From Candidatus Hodarchaeota archaeon (GTDB taxonomy: Archaea; Asgardarchaeota; Heimdallarchaeia; Hodarchaeales; Hodarchaeaceae): DNA of 16,050 bases. The position numbers and the translations under genes are program-made. This document shows positions 1 to 5,330 of the stretch, one piece after another. The first letter of the stretch is position 1. Every line of letters begins with the position of its first letter. Under the pieces are notes generated by a model. The model did not search any database and was not told the origin of the DNA. It was given only the letters and a program-made list of their open reading frames with translations. The stretch spans positions 1 to 16,050 of the forward strand of contig JAEOSP010000432.1 in assembly GCA_016840305.1 (NCBI GenBank), in the 5' to 3' direction.

Positions 1-34
1 ATATTTGGGTGCTTATTAATGCACTTTCACGTAA

Positions 35-115
35 TTACATTGGAATCCACTCTTCCAGGCCTTTGGAGGTTTTTCCTTCAAAGGTCATCTCCCCCCTCTT
101 GAAAACTAACTTCAT
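35..115 (-). CDS. possible 26-aa ORF coupled to the upstream regulator
   Basis: A 26-codon ORF starts with an ATG that overlaps the TGA stop of the 320-aa regulator as ATGA (112-115) and ends at a TAA at 35-37. The peptide is mixed in composition (begins MKLVFKRGEM, ends LEEWIPM). A purine-rich stretch (GAGGGGGGAG) lies just before an internal ATG at codon 10, so a shorter 17-aa product is also possible. An ATGA overlap is a common arrangement for translational coupling. The ORF is short enough to arise by chance and no family is recognised, so this is a candidate only. Confidence 0.2.
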   Translation of the reverse strand: MKLVFKRGEMTFEGKTSKGLEEWIPM

Positions 116-1074
116 GGTATTTTTGTTATCCACTTTTCGGGAGAGAACCATCCGTGACTACGCTTTTCTTCTATCAATTCATCACGAATATCCGTAAAAT
201 AGTAAGTAGATCCACCCATAACTTTTTCGATACTCTTGATCCCAGGTAAATCAGAAAGTTGGTTTTGAACTTTTTCCACCTCTGTATAAGAGGAGCAATA
301 AAACCCTAGAAATAGAAGGGGTTTGTTTATTGATCGCCATGAATAGATCTGCCAAAAAGAAGGGAGTGTATTTACTTCACGCATAATTTCTTCCAAAATA
401 AGATAATTAAGCATGGTAAACTCACATTTGAACAAGGTTAAGGTTTCTTTTTGAATTAAAACGGGATTTATATTGATTGTTTCAATTATAAGATTGTGAT
501 GGCGTAGGTAATCCAGCCGTTCGATGATAGCATGTATTGGTAAATCAATGCGTGTGGAAAGCTCTTGTAGTGGTAACCTCCCTTGTTCTCGTAAATGCGC
601 TAAAATTAACCAATCTATTTTTTCAAGAGAAACTAGATCCTGAGTAGGATTTGGTATTGAGGAAATAAGTGACTCAACCGCGAAAACATGTAATTCCTCG
701 AATCCTTTGTGAAATTGGTGCAAGTGCTCGAACATCTCCGATAGATCACCTTCGCTGGAATATCGAGCATATCCAAATCCTTCATAAGCGGTTCCCATCG
801 AAATAAATTCGATCGAGGAATGAATTCCGAGTAATGTCAATCTCTTTGAGTCTAAGGGGGTAAGAGAGCGAAAAATAACTAGTGCATCATTCAAATGTAA
901 AAGACTTGGATTTAATACTACTGTAAACTTCTGAATAGAATGAGTGTTTACCATATGTATAATACGATTTTTCACATCTTCTATAGGTAGTTTCAACTGA
1001 GTAGCTAGCTCAGAAAAGGATGTACGACAAGCTTCAGCAAGATGAAACAATAAAGTTTTATCAATAGCATCCAT
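112..1074 (-). CDS. Lrp/AsnC-like transcriptional regulator with two HTH units
   Basis: This 320-aa protein appears to be two Lrp/AsnC-like halves in one chain. The first half opens MDAIDKTLLFHLAEACRTSF, the usual Lrp start in which an aspartate-containing helix leads into a winged helix (about residues 3-45). It is followed by an alpha/beta region (about 50-135) that may be a degenerate RAM-type domain. A second HTH starts near residue 150 (LEKIDWLILAHLREQGRLPL, to about 198) and is followed by another alpha/beta segment (about 203-295). Single Lrp proteins are around 150 aa, so 320 aa fits a tandem form. It should be a cytoplasmic DNA-binding regulator; the ligand and targets cannot be read from sequence. 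The gene starts with ATG and is divergent from the gelsolin gene across 259 nt. The C-terminal tail after about residue 300 is basic and lies outside the core domains. The family call is fairly secure; target genes are unknown. Confidence 0.75.
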   Translation of the reverse strand: MDAIDKTLLFHLAEACRTSFSELATQLKLPIEDVKNRIIHMVNTHSIQKFTVVLNPSLLHLNDALVIFRSLTPLDSKRLTLLGIHSSIEFISMGTAYEGFGYARYSSEGDLSEMFEHLHQFHKGFEELHVFAVESLISSIPNPTQDLVSLEKIDWLILAHLREQGRLPLQELSTRIDLPIHAIIERLDYLRHHNLIIETININPVLIQKETLTLFKCEFTMLNYLILEEIMREVNTLPSFWQIYSWRSINKPLLFLGFYCSSYTEVEKVQNQLSDLPGIKSIEKVMGGSTYYFTDIRDELIEEKRSHGWFSPEKWITKIP

Positions 1075-1155
1075 TTAACAGCGAGACCCTTTTCTTGGTG
1101 AAACTACGAAAACAAGTTATTCAGATTGTTAGTGTTTTTCAGTCTTCCTAATCTT

Positions 1156-1172
1156 CACATATTAATATTGTG
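1156..1172. promoter_or_regulatory. near-palindromic site upstream of the Lrp-like gene
   Basis: CACA at 1156-1159 and TGTG at 1169-1172 flank a purely A/T centre (TATTAATAT), giving an imperfect dyad about 82-98 nt upstream of the Lrp-like start and in the region shared with the divergent gelsolin gene. Lrp-type regulators often bind A/T-centred dyads near their own promoter, so an autoregulatory site is plausible. The match is short and may be chance in this A+T-rich DNA. The AT centre could also serve as a minus-strand TATA-like element. Confidence 0.25.
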
Positions 1173-1290
1173 CCAAAACGGAAAAGATAGTGGAGCATAG
1201 CCTTTTTTTAAAATAAAAAACCAAGAAAGAAGATAGTTATGGAATTTCCGAAGAGTTTCTTTAGTTCAACTTATTTGGCTTTGGATCTGG

Positions 1291-1299
1291 TATAAAATA
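1291..1299 (+). promoter_or_regulatory. TATA box for the gelsolin-like gene
   Basis: TATAAAATA at 1291-1299 is a near-consensus archaeal TATA box. With transcription starting about 25-28 nt downstream, the transcript would begin near 1318-1322 and carry a leader of only about 12-16 nt before the ATG at 1334. No clear Shine-Dalgarno sequence is present in that leader. Confidence 0.5.
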
Positions 1300-1333
1300 T
1301 TCAACCTGATTTTCCCAAGAAAGTGGTTAAATT

Positions 1334-1660
1334 ATGTTAGTAAGTGATAATGAGGAAAAAGAACTTTTCCAACTATCTGCAGAGCTATCTGGAGAACTAG
1401 AACCATATAATAACCCCACGCAAACACTGAAAAAGGATGCTGTCTATGTTCTACTAGATAACGCCATGAAAAGAATATTTCTATGGATAGGTCAAACAGC
1501 AGGAGTACGATCTCGGTTTACTGCGACAGCAGCAGCTCAACATTTACAAAGAATTAAAGGTTTGACTTATCGAGTTGTTACGGTTGATCAAGGGAATGAA
1601 ACAAATGAATTCATCCAAAGAATATCTAGTATGGTTCAACCAGACCAATTCGGAAAATAA
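1334..1660 (+). CDS. single-domain gelsolin-like protein
   Basis: This 108-aa protein is essentially one gelsolin-homology domain. The core runs from about residue 31 to 98. KKDAVYVLLD leads into the central strand IFLWIG (48-53), matching the YVLD...IFVWIGK pattern of gelsolin repeats. A helix follows (about 59-74, rich in Ala), then a YRVVTVDQGNETNEF strand-turn-helix equivalent to the family's V.V..G.E...F ending. The first 30 residues are acidic and probably flexible. Gelsolin domains bind actin, often with calcium, and sever, cap or sequester filaments. Asgard archaea encode short one- and two-domain versions that act on their own actins. No signal peptide or membrane segment is visible, so the protein should act in the cytoplasm. 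The gene is monocistronic, with its own TATA box and a T-rich tract after the stop. The fold call is good; actin binding is inference. Confidence 0.8.
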   Translation: MLVSDNEEKELFQLSAELSGELEPYNNPTQTLKKDAVYVLLDNAMKRIFLWIGQTAGVRSRFTATAAAQHLQRIKGLTYRVVTVDQGNETNEFIQRISSMVQPDQFGK

Positions 1661-1679
1661 TTCTGATCTATAAAGTCAT

Positions 1680-1697
1680 AAGAAAATTTTCTTTTTT
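1680..1697. terminator. palindromic T-rich terminator between convergent genes
   Basis: AAGAAAA-TTTTCTT (1680-1693) is a perfect 14-bp palindrome running into a T tract (to 1697). It sits between the stop of the gelsolin gene (1660) and the end of the convergent minus-strand gene (1723). On the plus strand it gives an 11-nt pyrimidine run, and on the minus strand a shorter TTTTCTT run. Archaeal RNA polymerase terminates on such U-rich tracts, so it could serve both directions. Confidence 0.45.
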
Positions 1698-1722
1698 ACC
1701 TTATCTTAACACAATTATTGTT

Positions 1723-2421
1723 TCAATGATCCGAGCGAGATTTCCTTAAATCATTGCCAGTTTCGACAGTGAAGCTGGGCGAGGGAGTACCAAATTGCAT
1801 AATTTGCCTCGGTTTGTCCTTATCACGAGGATCTGTATGGAGTTTAAGTTTACTCTTTGTTGTTACCATATAAATTACGCCAGAGTTTTCCAAGGCAAGA
1901 TCTATCTTATCTAAGAGATCAATAATATCACTAAAAGAAGGAATATTCAACCATTCAATAACATAATCATATTTACCAATTAATACACCTCTAGAATCTG
2001 GTTGGATTCCAGAGATTTTGCCAGTAATTTCAGAATCAAGAATTCTGATAGCTTCAGCTAAACTGGGCCCGAAAAGTCTTAGAAAAGTGTATGCAACACC
2101 AGAAACTTCAGCTGAATCAAAATTATTAATAAGTGCATCCATTTCTGGTACTTTGGTAGTAATTGTATATTTGGTCTTACTTTCTTTCAAAACTTTGTCG
2201 AGTAATTCAATTAAGAAAATTATGTCAGATTTGTTAGGATCTCCCTTCCAAACAAATTGGAAATCAGCTTCTTCTCCAATGTATGGTTGTGCAAGAGAAA
2301 TTTTTGTTGCTAATGCTGGATATTTACCAGTTGTTAGACCTACGGTTAATTCCTCTAATTTTCTCAACGCGGAGGAAATATTGGGGCCAAATATTCGTAT
2401 TCGAGAAACAGATGTCTCCAT
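1723..2421 (-). CDS. unknown protein with an internal domain duplication
   Basis: I do not recognise the family of this 232-aa soluble protein. It contains two similar units. Unit 1 (about residues 7-90) opens RIRIFGPNISSALRKLEEL and ends TKYTITTK. Unit 2 (about 112-190) opens FLRLFGPSLAEAIRILDSE and ends VIYMVTTKSK. In both, an [IL]R[IL]FGP strand-turn is followed by an amphipathic helix and a glycine. Then comes a strand ending in W (FQFVWKG and YVIEWLN), an SDII..[IL]..LDK helix, and a final strand with [YV]TTK. The alternating pattern suggests a small alpha/beta sandwich per unit. The last 40 residues are polar, rich in Asp, Lys, Pro and Ser, and probably disordered. There is no signal peptide or membrane segment. 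The gene is convergent with the gelsolin gene and divergent from the small winged-helix gene. The ATG start directly precedes the first repeat. Confidence 0.7.
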   Translation of the reverse strand: METSVSRIRIFGPNISSALRKLEELTVGLTTGKYPALATKISLAQPYIGEEADFQFVWKGDPNKSDIIFLIELLDKVLKESKTKYTITTKVPEMDALINNFDSAEVSGVAYTFLRLFGPSLAEAIRILDSEITGKISGIQPDSRGVLIGKYDYVIEWLNIPSFSDIIDLLDKIDLALENSGVIYMVTTKSKLKLHTDPRDKDKPRQIMQFGTPSPSFTVETGNDLRKSRSDH

Positions 2422-2592
2422 ACTGCATTATTCCTAAATCTTTACTTGATACTTTAAGAAAGGAGTTCTTTTACCTTTAGACGACTAAAAAGCACAGATC
2501 ATTAAAATGATTTACGTACGATGAATATAATTTTCCAGAATTCTTTCGTGTAATAATCAATCTGTAATTCAGTTACCGAAAAGCTTAAGAAC

Positions 2593-2654
2593 ATCATCAA
2601 CATATCAACAGATAATCAACAAATATATGTTGATGATTCATCAACACTGTTGAT
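2593..2654. promoter_or_regulatory. operator cluster of TCAACA/TGTTGA half-sites
   Basis: Six copies of one hexamer lie within about 57 bp. TCAACA occurs at 2597-2602, 2605-2610, 2616-2621 and 2641-2646, and its complement TGTTGA at 2628-2633 and 2648-2653. Two larger dyads result: a perfect 13-bp inverted repeat (2593-2605 with 2625-2637), and a 7-1-7 palindrome ATCAACACTGTTGAT at 2640-2654. An AAATATAT TATA-like element (2622-2629) is embedded between the arms, so a bound protein would block TBP or polymerase. The site lies immediately upstream of the winged-helix gene and most simply is its autoregulatory operator. Confidence 0.6.
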
Positions 2655-2673
2655 TTACTCGGTAGTGACCCTG

Positions 2674-2940
2674 ATGGCAGTAATTGAATCAAAATCACTC
2701 ATAAACGATATAAATTTCGATGAACAATCTGGAAAACTTGCTAATCTTCCTAAATCAGCTCGTGAAATTTATAGTTTGCTAAGTACTAATGGTGCATTAA
2801 AACCTCGTGAGATAACATCTTTTACCAGTTTATCGAACCGTACTATTCGCTATGGTTTAAAGATTCTTGTAGATAGTGGTTTTTGCAGAAGGGTTCCCGA
2901 TTTACAAGATTTAAGAACTCACTTTTATGCAATCAATTAG
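2674..2940 (+). CDS. small winged-helix DNA-binding regulator (MarR-like)
   Basis: This short protein (88 aa from the ATG at 2674) is one winged-helix domain. A helix around LPKSAREIYSLLSTNG is followed by the HTH pair LKPREITSFTSLSNRTIRYGLKILVDSGF and a wing ending in DLRTHFYAIN. The RTIRYGLKIL...G pattern followed by D[AL]R...Y resembles a widespread archaeal MarR-type family with RTVRYAL recognition helices. The frame stays open to a TTG at 2650, but that codon lies inside the 2640-2654 palindrome and is about where transcription should start from the TATA-like element at 2622-2629, so the ATG at 2674 is preferred. The dense operator-like cluster in front of the gene suggests autoregulation. 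It lies upstream of, and in the same direction as, the winged-helix/ParA pair, separated by a T-rich tract. Other targets are unknown. Confidence 0.75.
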   Translation: MAVIESKSLINDINFDEQSGKLANLPKSAREIYSLLSTNGALKPREITSFTSLSNRTIRYGLKILVDSGFCRRVPDLQDLRTHFYAIN

Positions 2941-2979
2941 TAAAAAGAAATAAATCCAAGAAATAAGTTCAATTAACGA

Positions 2980-3002
2980 TTTATTTTCTCTTTTATTTTT
3001 TT
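2980..3002 (+). terminator. T-rich archaeal terminator after the winged-helix gene
   Basis: A 23-nt stretch beginning about 40 nt after the stop at 2940 is almost all T (runs TTTT, TTTT and TTTTTTT broken by single A or C). Such U-rich tracts terminate archaeal RNA polymerase without a hairpin. It separates the regulator from the ParA pair. Confidence 0.5.
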
Positions 3003-3029
3003 CCAAAAACGAAGTATTATTAAGACAGT

Positions 3030-3040
3030 ACAGAGTCTGT
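3030..3040. repeat. 11-bp palindrome upstream of the ParA pair
   Basis: ACAGA-G-TCTGT (3030-3040) is a perfect 5-1-5 dyad, nested in a GACAG...CTGTC pair (3024-3028 and 3037-3041). A further GTCAGAA/TTCTGAC pair lies at 3039-3045 and 3114-3120. The region (2941-3194) has no gene. The dyad is about 115 bp upstream of the likely promoter, so it could be a regulator or partition-protein site, or chance. The evidence is weak. Confidence 0.25.
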
Positions 3041-3156
3041 CAGAAGTGAATAGAACGAAATTACGAGTTGAACTAGTATCTTATTTTCATCAACACGAAC
3101 TTTTGGATTCCTTTTCTGACTGAATATTTTGGGTTTCAACATGGAAGTAGAGAAAA

Positions 3157-3165
3157 TTTAAAATA
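3157..3165 (+). promoter_or_regulatory. TATA-like box for the winged-helix/ParA pair
   Basis: TTTAAAATA at 3157-3165 lies 30-38 nt upstream of the ATG at 3195, giving a start site near 3184 and a leader of about 10 nt. No Shine-Dalgarno motif precedes this ATG, consistent with a very short leader. Confidence 0.4.
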
Positions 3166-3194
3166 ATAAAAATTCTAAGAAACCCACATCCAAC

Positions 3195-3806
3195 ATGGAA
3201 TCAAACATTGACACTAATTTCAGTTTAATTATTCAAACTACTCTTGAAGAAGTACGTTCCCAAATCAAAGACGTTAGCATTGAGTTTAAAACTTCACTTC
3301 GAGGTATGGAGAAAGAAATTAAGGAAATTAAGCACATAGCTAAGAAAAATCGCGCCTTACTAATCAATTTTGCTGGAAAACCTTCCGTTGAAGAGAAAGA
3401 GCCAGAGCTTATTTCAACAGGTTTTGATATTTTAACAAAGGTTCCAAGTCATTTGCGTCGAACCTACAAAGTAATGTTAACAAAAGAATTTGGAGCTACT
3501 GCATCAGAAGTGGCAAAAGAAACCGAAAAAAGTCGTCCTCTTGAGAGTGATTACCTGAATCAACTTTTTGAGAAAGGATTGTTAAGGAAAAAGACAGATC
3601 CAGACAACAGTCGAAGAATAATTTTTATTGTTAAGTCTCAGGATAATTACAAAGATGATGATGAACATAATAATAGTTATTTGAGCCAAAATTATTTTAA
3701 CAAGATGGATATGATAAGCCACCGAAAAAAAACCGTTCAAGCGGCAAATGAGAATTCTATTTCAAACCTAATTTCGAAAAATAAACAAAAAAACAGCAGG
3801 AAATGA
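3195..3806 (+). CDS. coiled-coil/winged-helix protein, putative ParA partner
   Basis: This 203-aa protein has three parts. Residues about 12-56 form a heptad-like, charged amphipathic helix (LEEVRSQIKDV...EKEIKEIKHIAKKNRALL) that should make a coiled coil. A linker rich in Glu follows (64-72). Residues about 80-147 look like a winged helix (HLRRTYKVMLTK, ATASEVAKETEKSRPLESDYLNQLFEKGLL, then a wing ending RRIIFIVK) of MarR-like type. The last 55 residues are polar and strongly basic at the end (KNKQKNSRK), suited to non-specific DNA contact. Its stop codon is 10 nt before the ParA-type ATPase and overlaps that gene's Shine-Dalgarno, so the two are co-translated. Archaeal partition modules pair ParA with a DNA-binding adaptor (for example the PadR-type winged-helix AspA and ParB in Sulfolobus pNOB8), so a centromere-binding or adaptor role is inferred. 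It is not recognisably ParB. Confidence 0.65.
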   Translation: MESNIDTNFSLIIQTTLEEVRSQIKDVSIEFKTSLRGMEKEIKEIKHIAKKNRALLINFAGKPSVEEKEPELISTGFDILTKVPSHLRRTYKVMLTKEFGATASEVAKETEKSRPLESDYLNQLFEKGLLRKKTDPDNSRRIIFIVKSQDNYKDDDEHNNSYLSQNYFNKMDMISHRKKTVQAANENSISNLISKNKQKNSRK

Positions 3807-3808
3807 GG
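3805..3808 (+). promoter_or_regulatory. Shine-Dalgarno of the ParA gene overlapping the upstream stop
   Basis: GAGG at 3805-3808 lies 8 nt before the ATG at 3817 and overlaps the TGA of the upstream gene (3804-3806). This fixes the ParA start and implies that ribosomes finishing the first gene help start the second. Confidence 0.5.
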
Positions 3809-3816
3809 AAAAAATT

Positions 3817-4611
3817 ATGAAAATCGTTGCTTTTCACAGTTACAAAGGTGGTACAGGGAAAACACATCTCAGTGCAAATTTAGCCACCGTTCTTGCACGC
3901 CGAGGATTCAAAACTGTAATTTTGGATCTTGACTTCCGTGGTCCTAATCTTCAAACCCTTTGTGGAGTAGAAGCGAAAACCACCATTAACGATCTTTTGT
4001 TTGATCCTAATCTCACAAGTGAAGATATTTTAGTTTCTTTTGAAGAAGACTATAAGATTCCCTTATATGCGGCATTTGCATCAACTGATTTTCGAAAAAT
4101 GGGGGAAATCGTCCGAGCAGATAGAAAACAACGTCAAAGATCTTTAAAACGTATTTTAAAACTCCGGGATGAACTTTCTGATGCTAATTTTGATTTCACC
4201 ATAATTGACACCTCTCCAGGTGTTCAAATGGAATCTATAGACGGCTTGGTCATTTCCGATGCTACTTGTCTTGTTTTAAAAGCTGATGACTTTGATATCA
4301 CTGGGACAAAAAGTATGGTTACACAGTTGTATTCTCTTTTAGACAGTACCAATTATGTTGTACTAAATCGTGTTGTCGCAGAAACCTGTCCTCCCGTTGA
4401 TGGAGTTTGGAGTAGCAAAGATATGACATTAGTTAAGAACTTTGAAAAAACGATCCAAGAAGAAATGAGACTTACTGTAATTACATCCATTCCCTGTTTT
4501 TGTGAAGTAGCTCGTGAAGGTAGTAGGAATATCTTTAGTTTAAAGCATCCAGATCATCCATTTTCCCGATATATTGAAAAACTAGCTGATGCACTACTCG
4601 AAGGTTTCTAA
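3817..4611 (+). CDS. ParA/MinD-type ATPase
   Basis: This 264-aa protein is a complete deviant-Walker-A P-loop ATPase of the ParA/MinD/Soj group. The deviant Walker A is KGGTGKT (10-16) with the signature Lys10. The Switch I region is LDLDFRGPN (36-44) and the Walker B/Switch II region is FTIIDTSPG (127-135). VVLNR (181-185) matches the late strand of the family in which Asn contacts the base. The length is typical. ParA proteins dimerise on ATP, bind DNA non-specifically and move plasmids, chromosomes or protein clusters. MinD-type members use a C-terminal amphipathic helix, and the end here (SRYIEKLADALLEGF) could form one, so membrane targeting cannot be excluded. The partner encoded just upstream carries the DNA-binding domain. 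A tight gene pair of this sort suggests a segregation or positioning system. The ATPase call is secure; cargo is unknown. Confidence 0.85.
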   Translation: MKIVAFHSYKGGTGKTHLSANLATVLARRGFKTVILDLDFRGPNLQTLCGVEAKTTINDLLFDPNLTSEDILVSFEEDYKIPLYAAFASTDFRKMGEIVRADRKQRQRSLKRILKLRDELSDANFDFTIIDTSPGVQMESIDGLVISDATCLVLKADDFDITGTKSMVTQLYSLLDSTNYVVLNRVVAETCPPVDGVWSSKDMTLVKNFEKTIQEEMRLTVITSIPCFCEVAREGSRNIFSLKHPDHPFSRYIEKLADALLEGF

Positions 4612-4641
4612 ACCAATTTTAAACAAAGTTCCATTATTTAC

Positions 4642-5319
4642 TTAGATGAATCGTCCTGCTGACATTTTATGAGATACGTCTGCATATCGTTTTAAATCCT
4701 CATTATGAGTGACTACCAAAATAGAAGTATCTCGCTTTGTGAAACTCTTTAAAAGACGCATTACAGAAGCCGCATTATCAACGTCAAGATTTCCAGTTGG
4801 CTCATCGGCAAAAATAATTCTAGGTTTTCCTACAAGTGCTCGTGCAATCCCTATACGCTGTTGTTCCCCTCCTGATAGCTCATCGGGATAATTATCAACT
4901 TTATCCCACAAACCAACTTGTTTTAGAAGTGAAATCGCACGAGTTCGAATTTCTTTACTTTTAATTTTAACTGGGTACAGGGGACTTTCAATATTTTCAA
5001 GCGCAGTCAGAGTTCTGATTAGCTCCCAGTTTTGGAATATAAATCCGATATGCTCTTGTCTAAATAGCGCTAGACGCTCTTCATCCCAATCAGATATATC
5101 CTCATCATTATAGATTACTTTTCCTTCTGTGGGTTTATCTAGGCCTGATAAAATGTTCAATAATGTTGATTTCCCACTTCCAGAGGGGCCAGTTACCATA
5201 ATTAACTTTCCACGTTGAATTTGGAGATCGACATCATTCACGGCCGTAACGACTTCTTTCTTTCCTCGAATATACTCCTTCGATAAATTTTTTGCCTCAA
5301 TTAACATGTTTGAACTCAT
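4642..5319 (-). CDS. ABC transporter ATPase, LolD/MacB type
   Basis: This 225-aa cytoplasmic ATPase energises the permease encoded just upstream. All ABC landmarks are present: Walker A GPSGSGKST (44-52), Q-loop Gln96 in FIFQNWELI, signature LSGGEQQRIGIARAL (148-162), Walker B RIIFADEPTGNLD with Glu173, and the H-loop His205 in VVTHN. The FADEPTGNLD sequence and the LLNILSGLDKPTEG segment are typical of the MacB/LolD/FtsE branch, whose members act as mechanotransmitters rather than classic substrate channels. The start at 5319 has a strong Shine-Dalgarno (AAGGTGA) 4 nt upstream, favouring it over Met5. It follows the permease gene by 9 nt and ends the minus-strand gene block, 30 nt from the convergent ParA gene. 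No substrate can be read from the sequence. Confidence 0.93.
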   Translation of the reverse strand: MSSNMLIEAKNLSKEYIRGKKEVVTAVNDVDLQIQRGKLIMVTGPSGSGKSTLLNILSGLDKPTEGKVIYNDEDISDWDEERLALFRQEHIGFIFQNWELIRTLTALENIESPLYPVKIKSKEIRTRAISLLKQVGLWDKVDNYPDELSGGEQQRIGIARALVGKPRIIFADEPTGNLDVDNAASVMRLLKSFTKRDTSILVVTHNEDLKRYADVSHKMSAGRFI

Positions 5320-5323
5320 ATCA

Positions 5324-5330
5324 TCACCTT
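5324..5330 (-). promoter_or_regulatory. Shine-Dalgarno for the ABC ATPase
   Basis: On the minus strand AAGGTGA (5330 to 5324) lies 4 nt before the ATG at 5319 and overlaps the permease stop codon (TAA at 5331-5329). The GGTGA core is the classic archaeal ribosome-binding sequence and indicates coupled translation of the pair. Confidence 0.65.

Noticed and set aside
1240..1296. 18-codon ORF just before the gelsolin gene
   Set aside because: It overlaps the near-consensus TATA box of that gene and has no Shine-Dalgarno.
2018..2437. 139-codon plus-strand open frame opposite the duplicated-domain gene
   Set aside because: It lies wholly antisense to a better protein with internal repeats; its composition is Ser/Ile/Leu-rich without domain pattern, as expected of a shadow frame.
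2650..2673. TTG start extending the small winged-helix protein by 8 residues
   Set aside because: The codon sits inside the 2640-2654 palindrome and at the likely transcription start, so the ATG at 2674 is more plausible.
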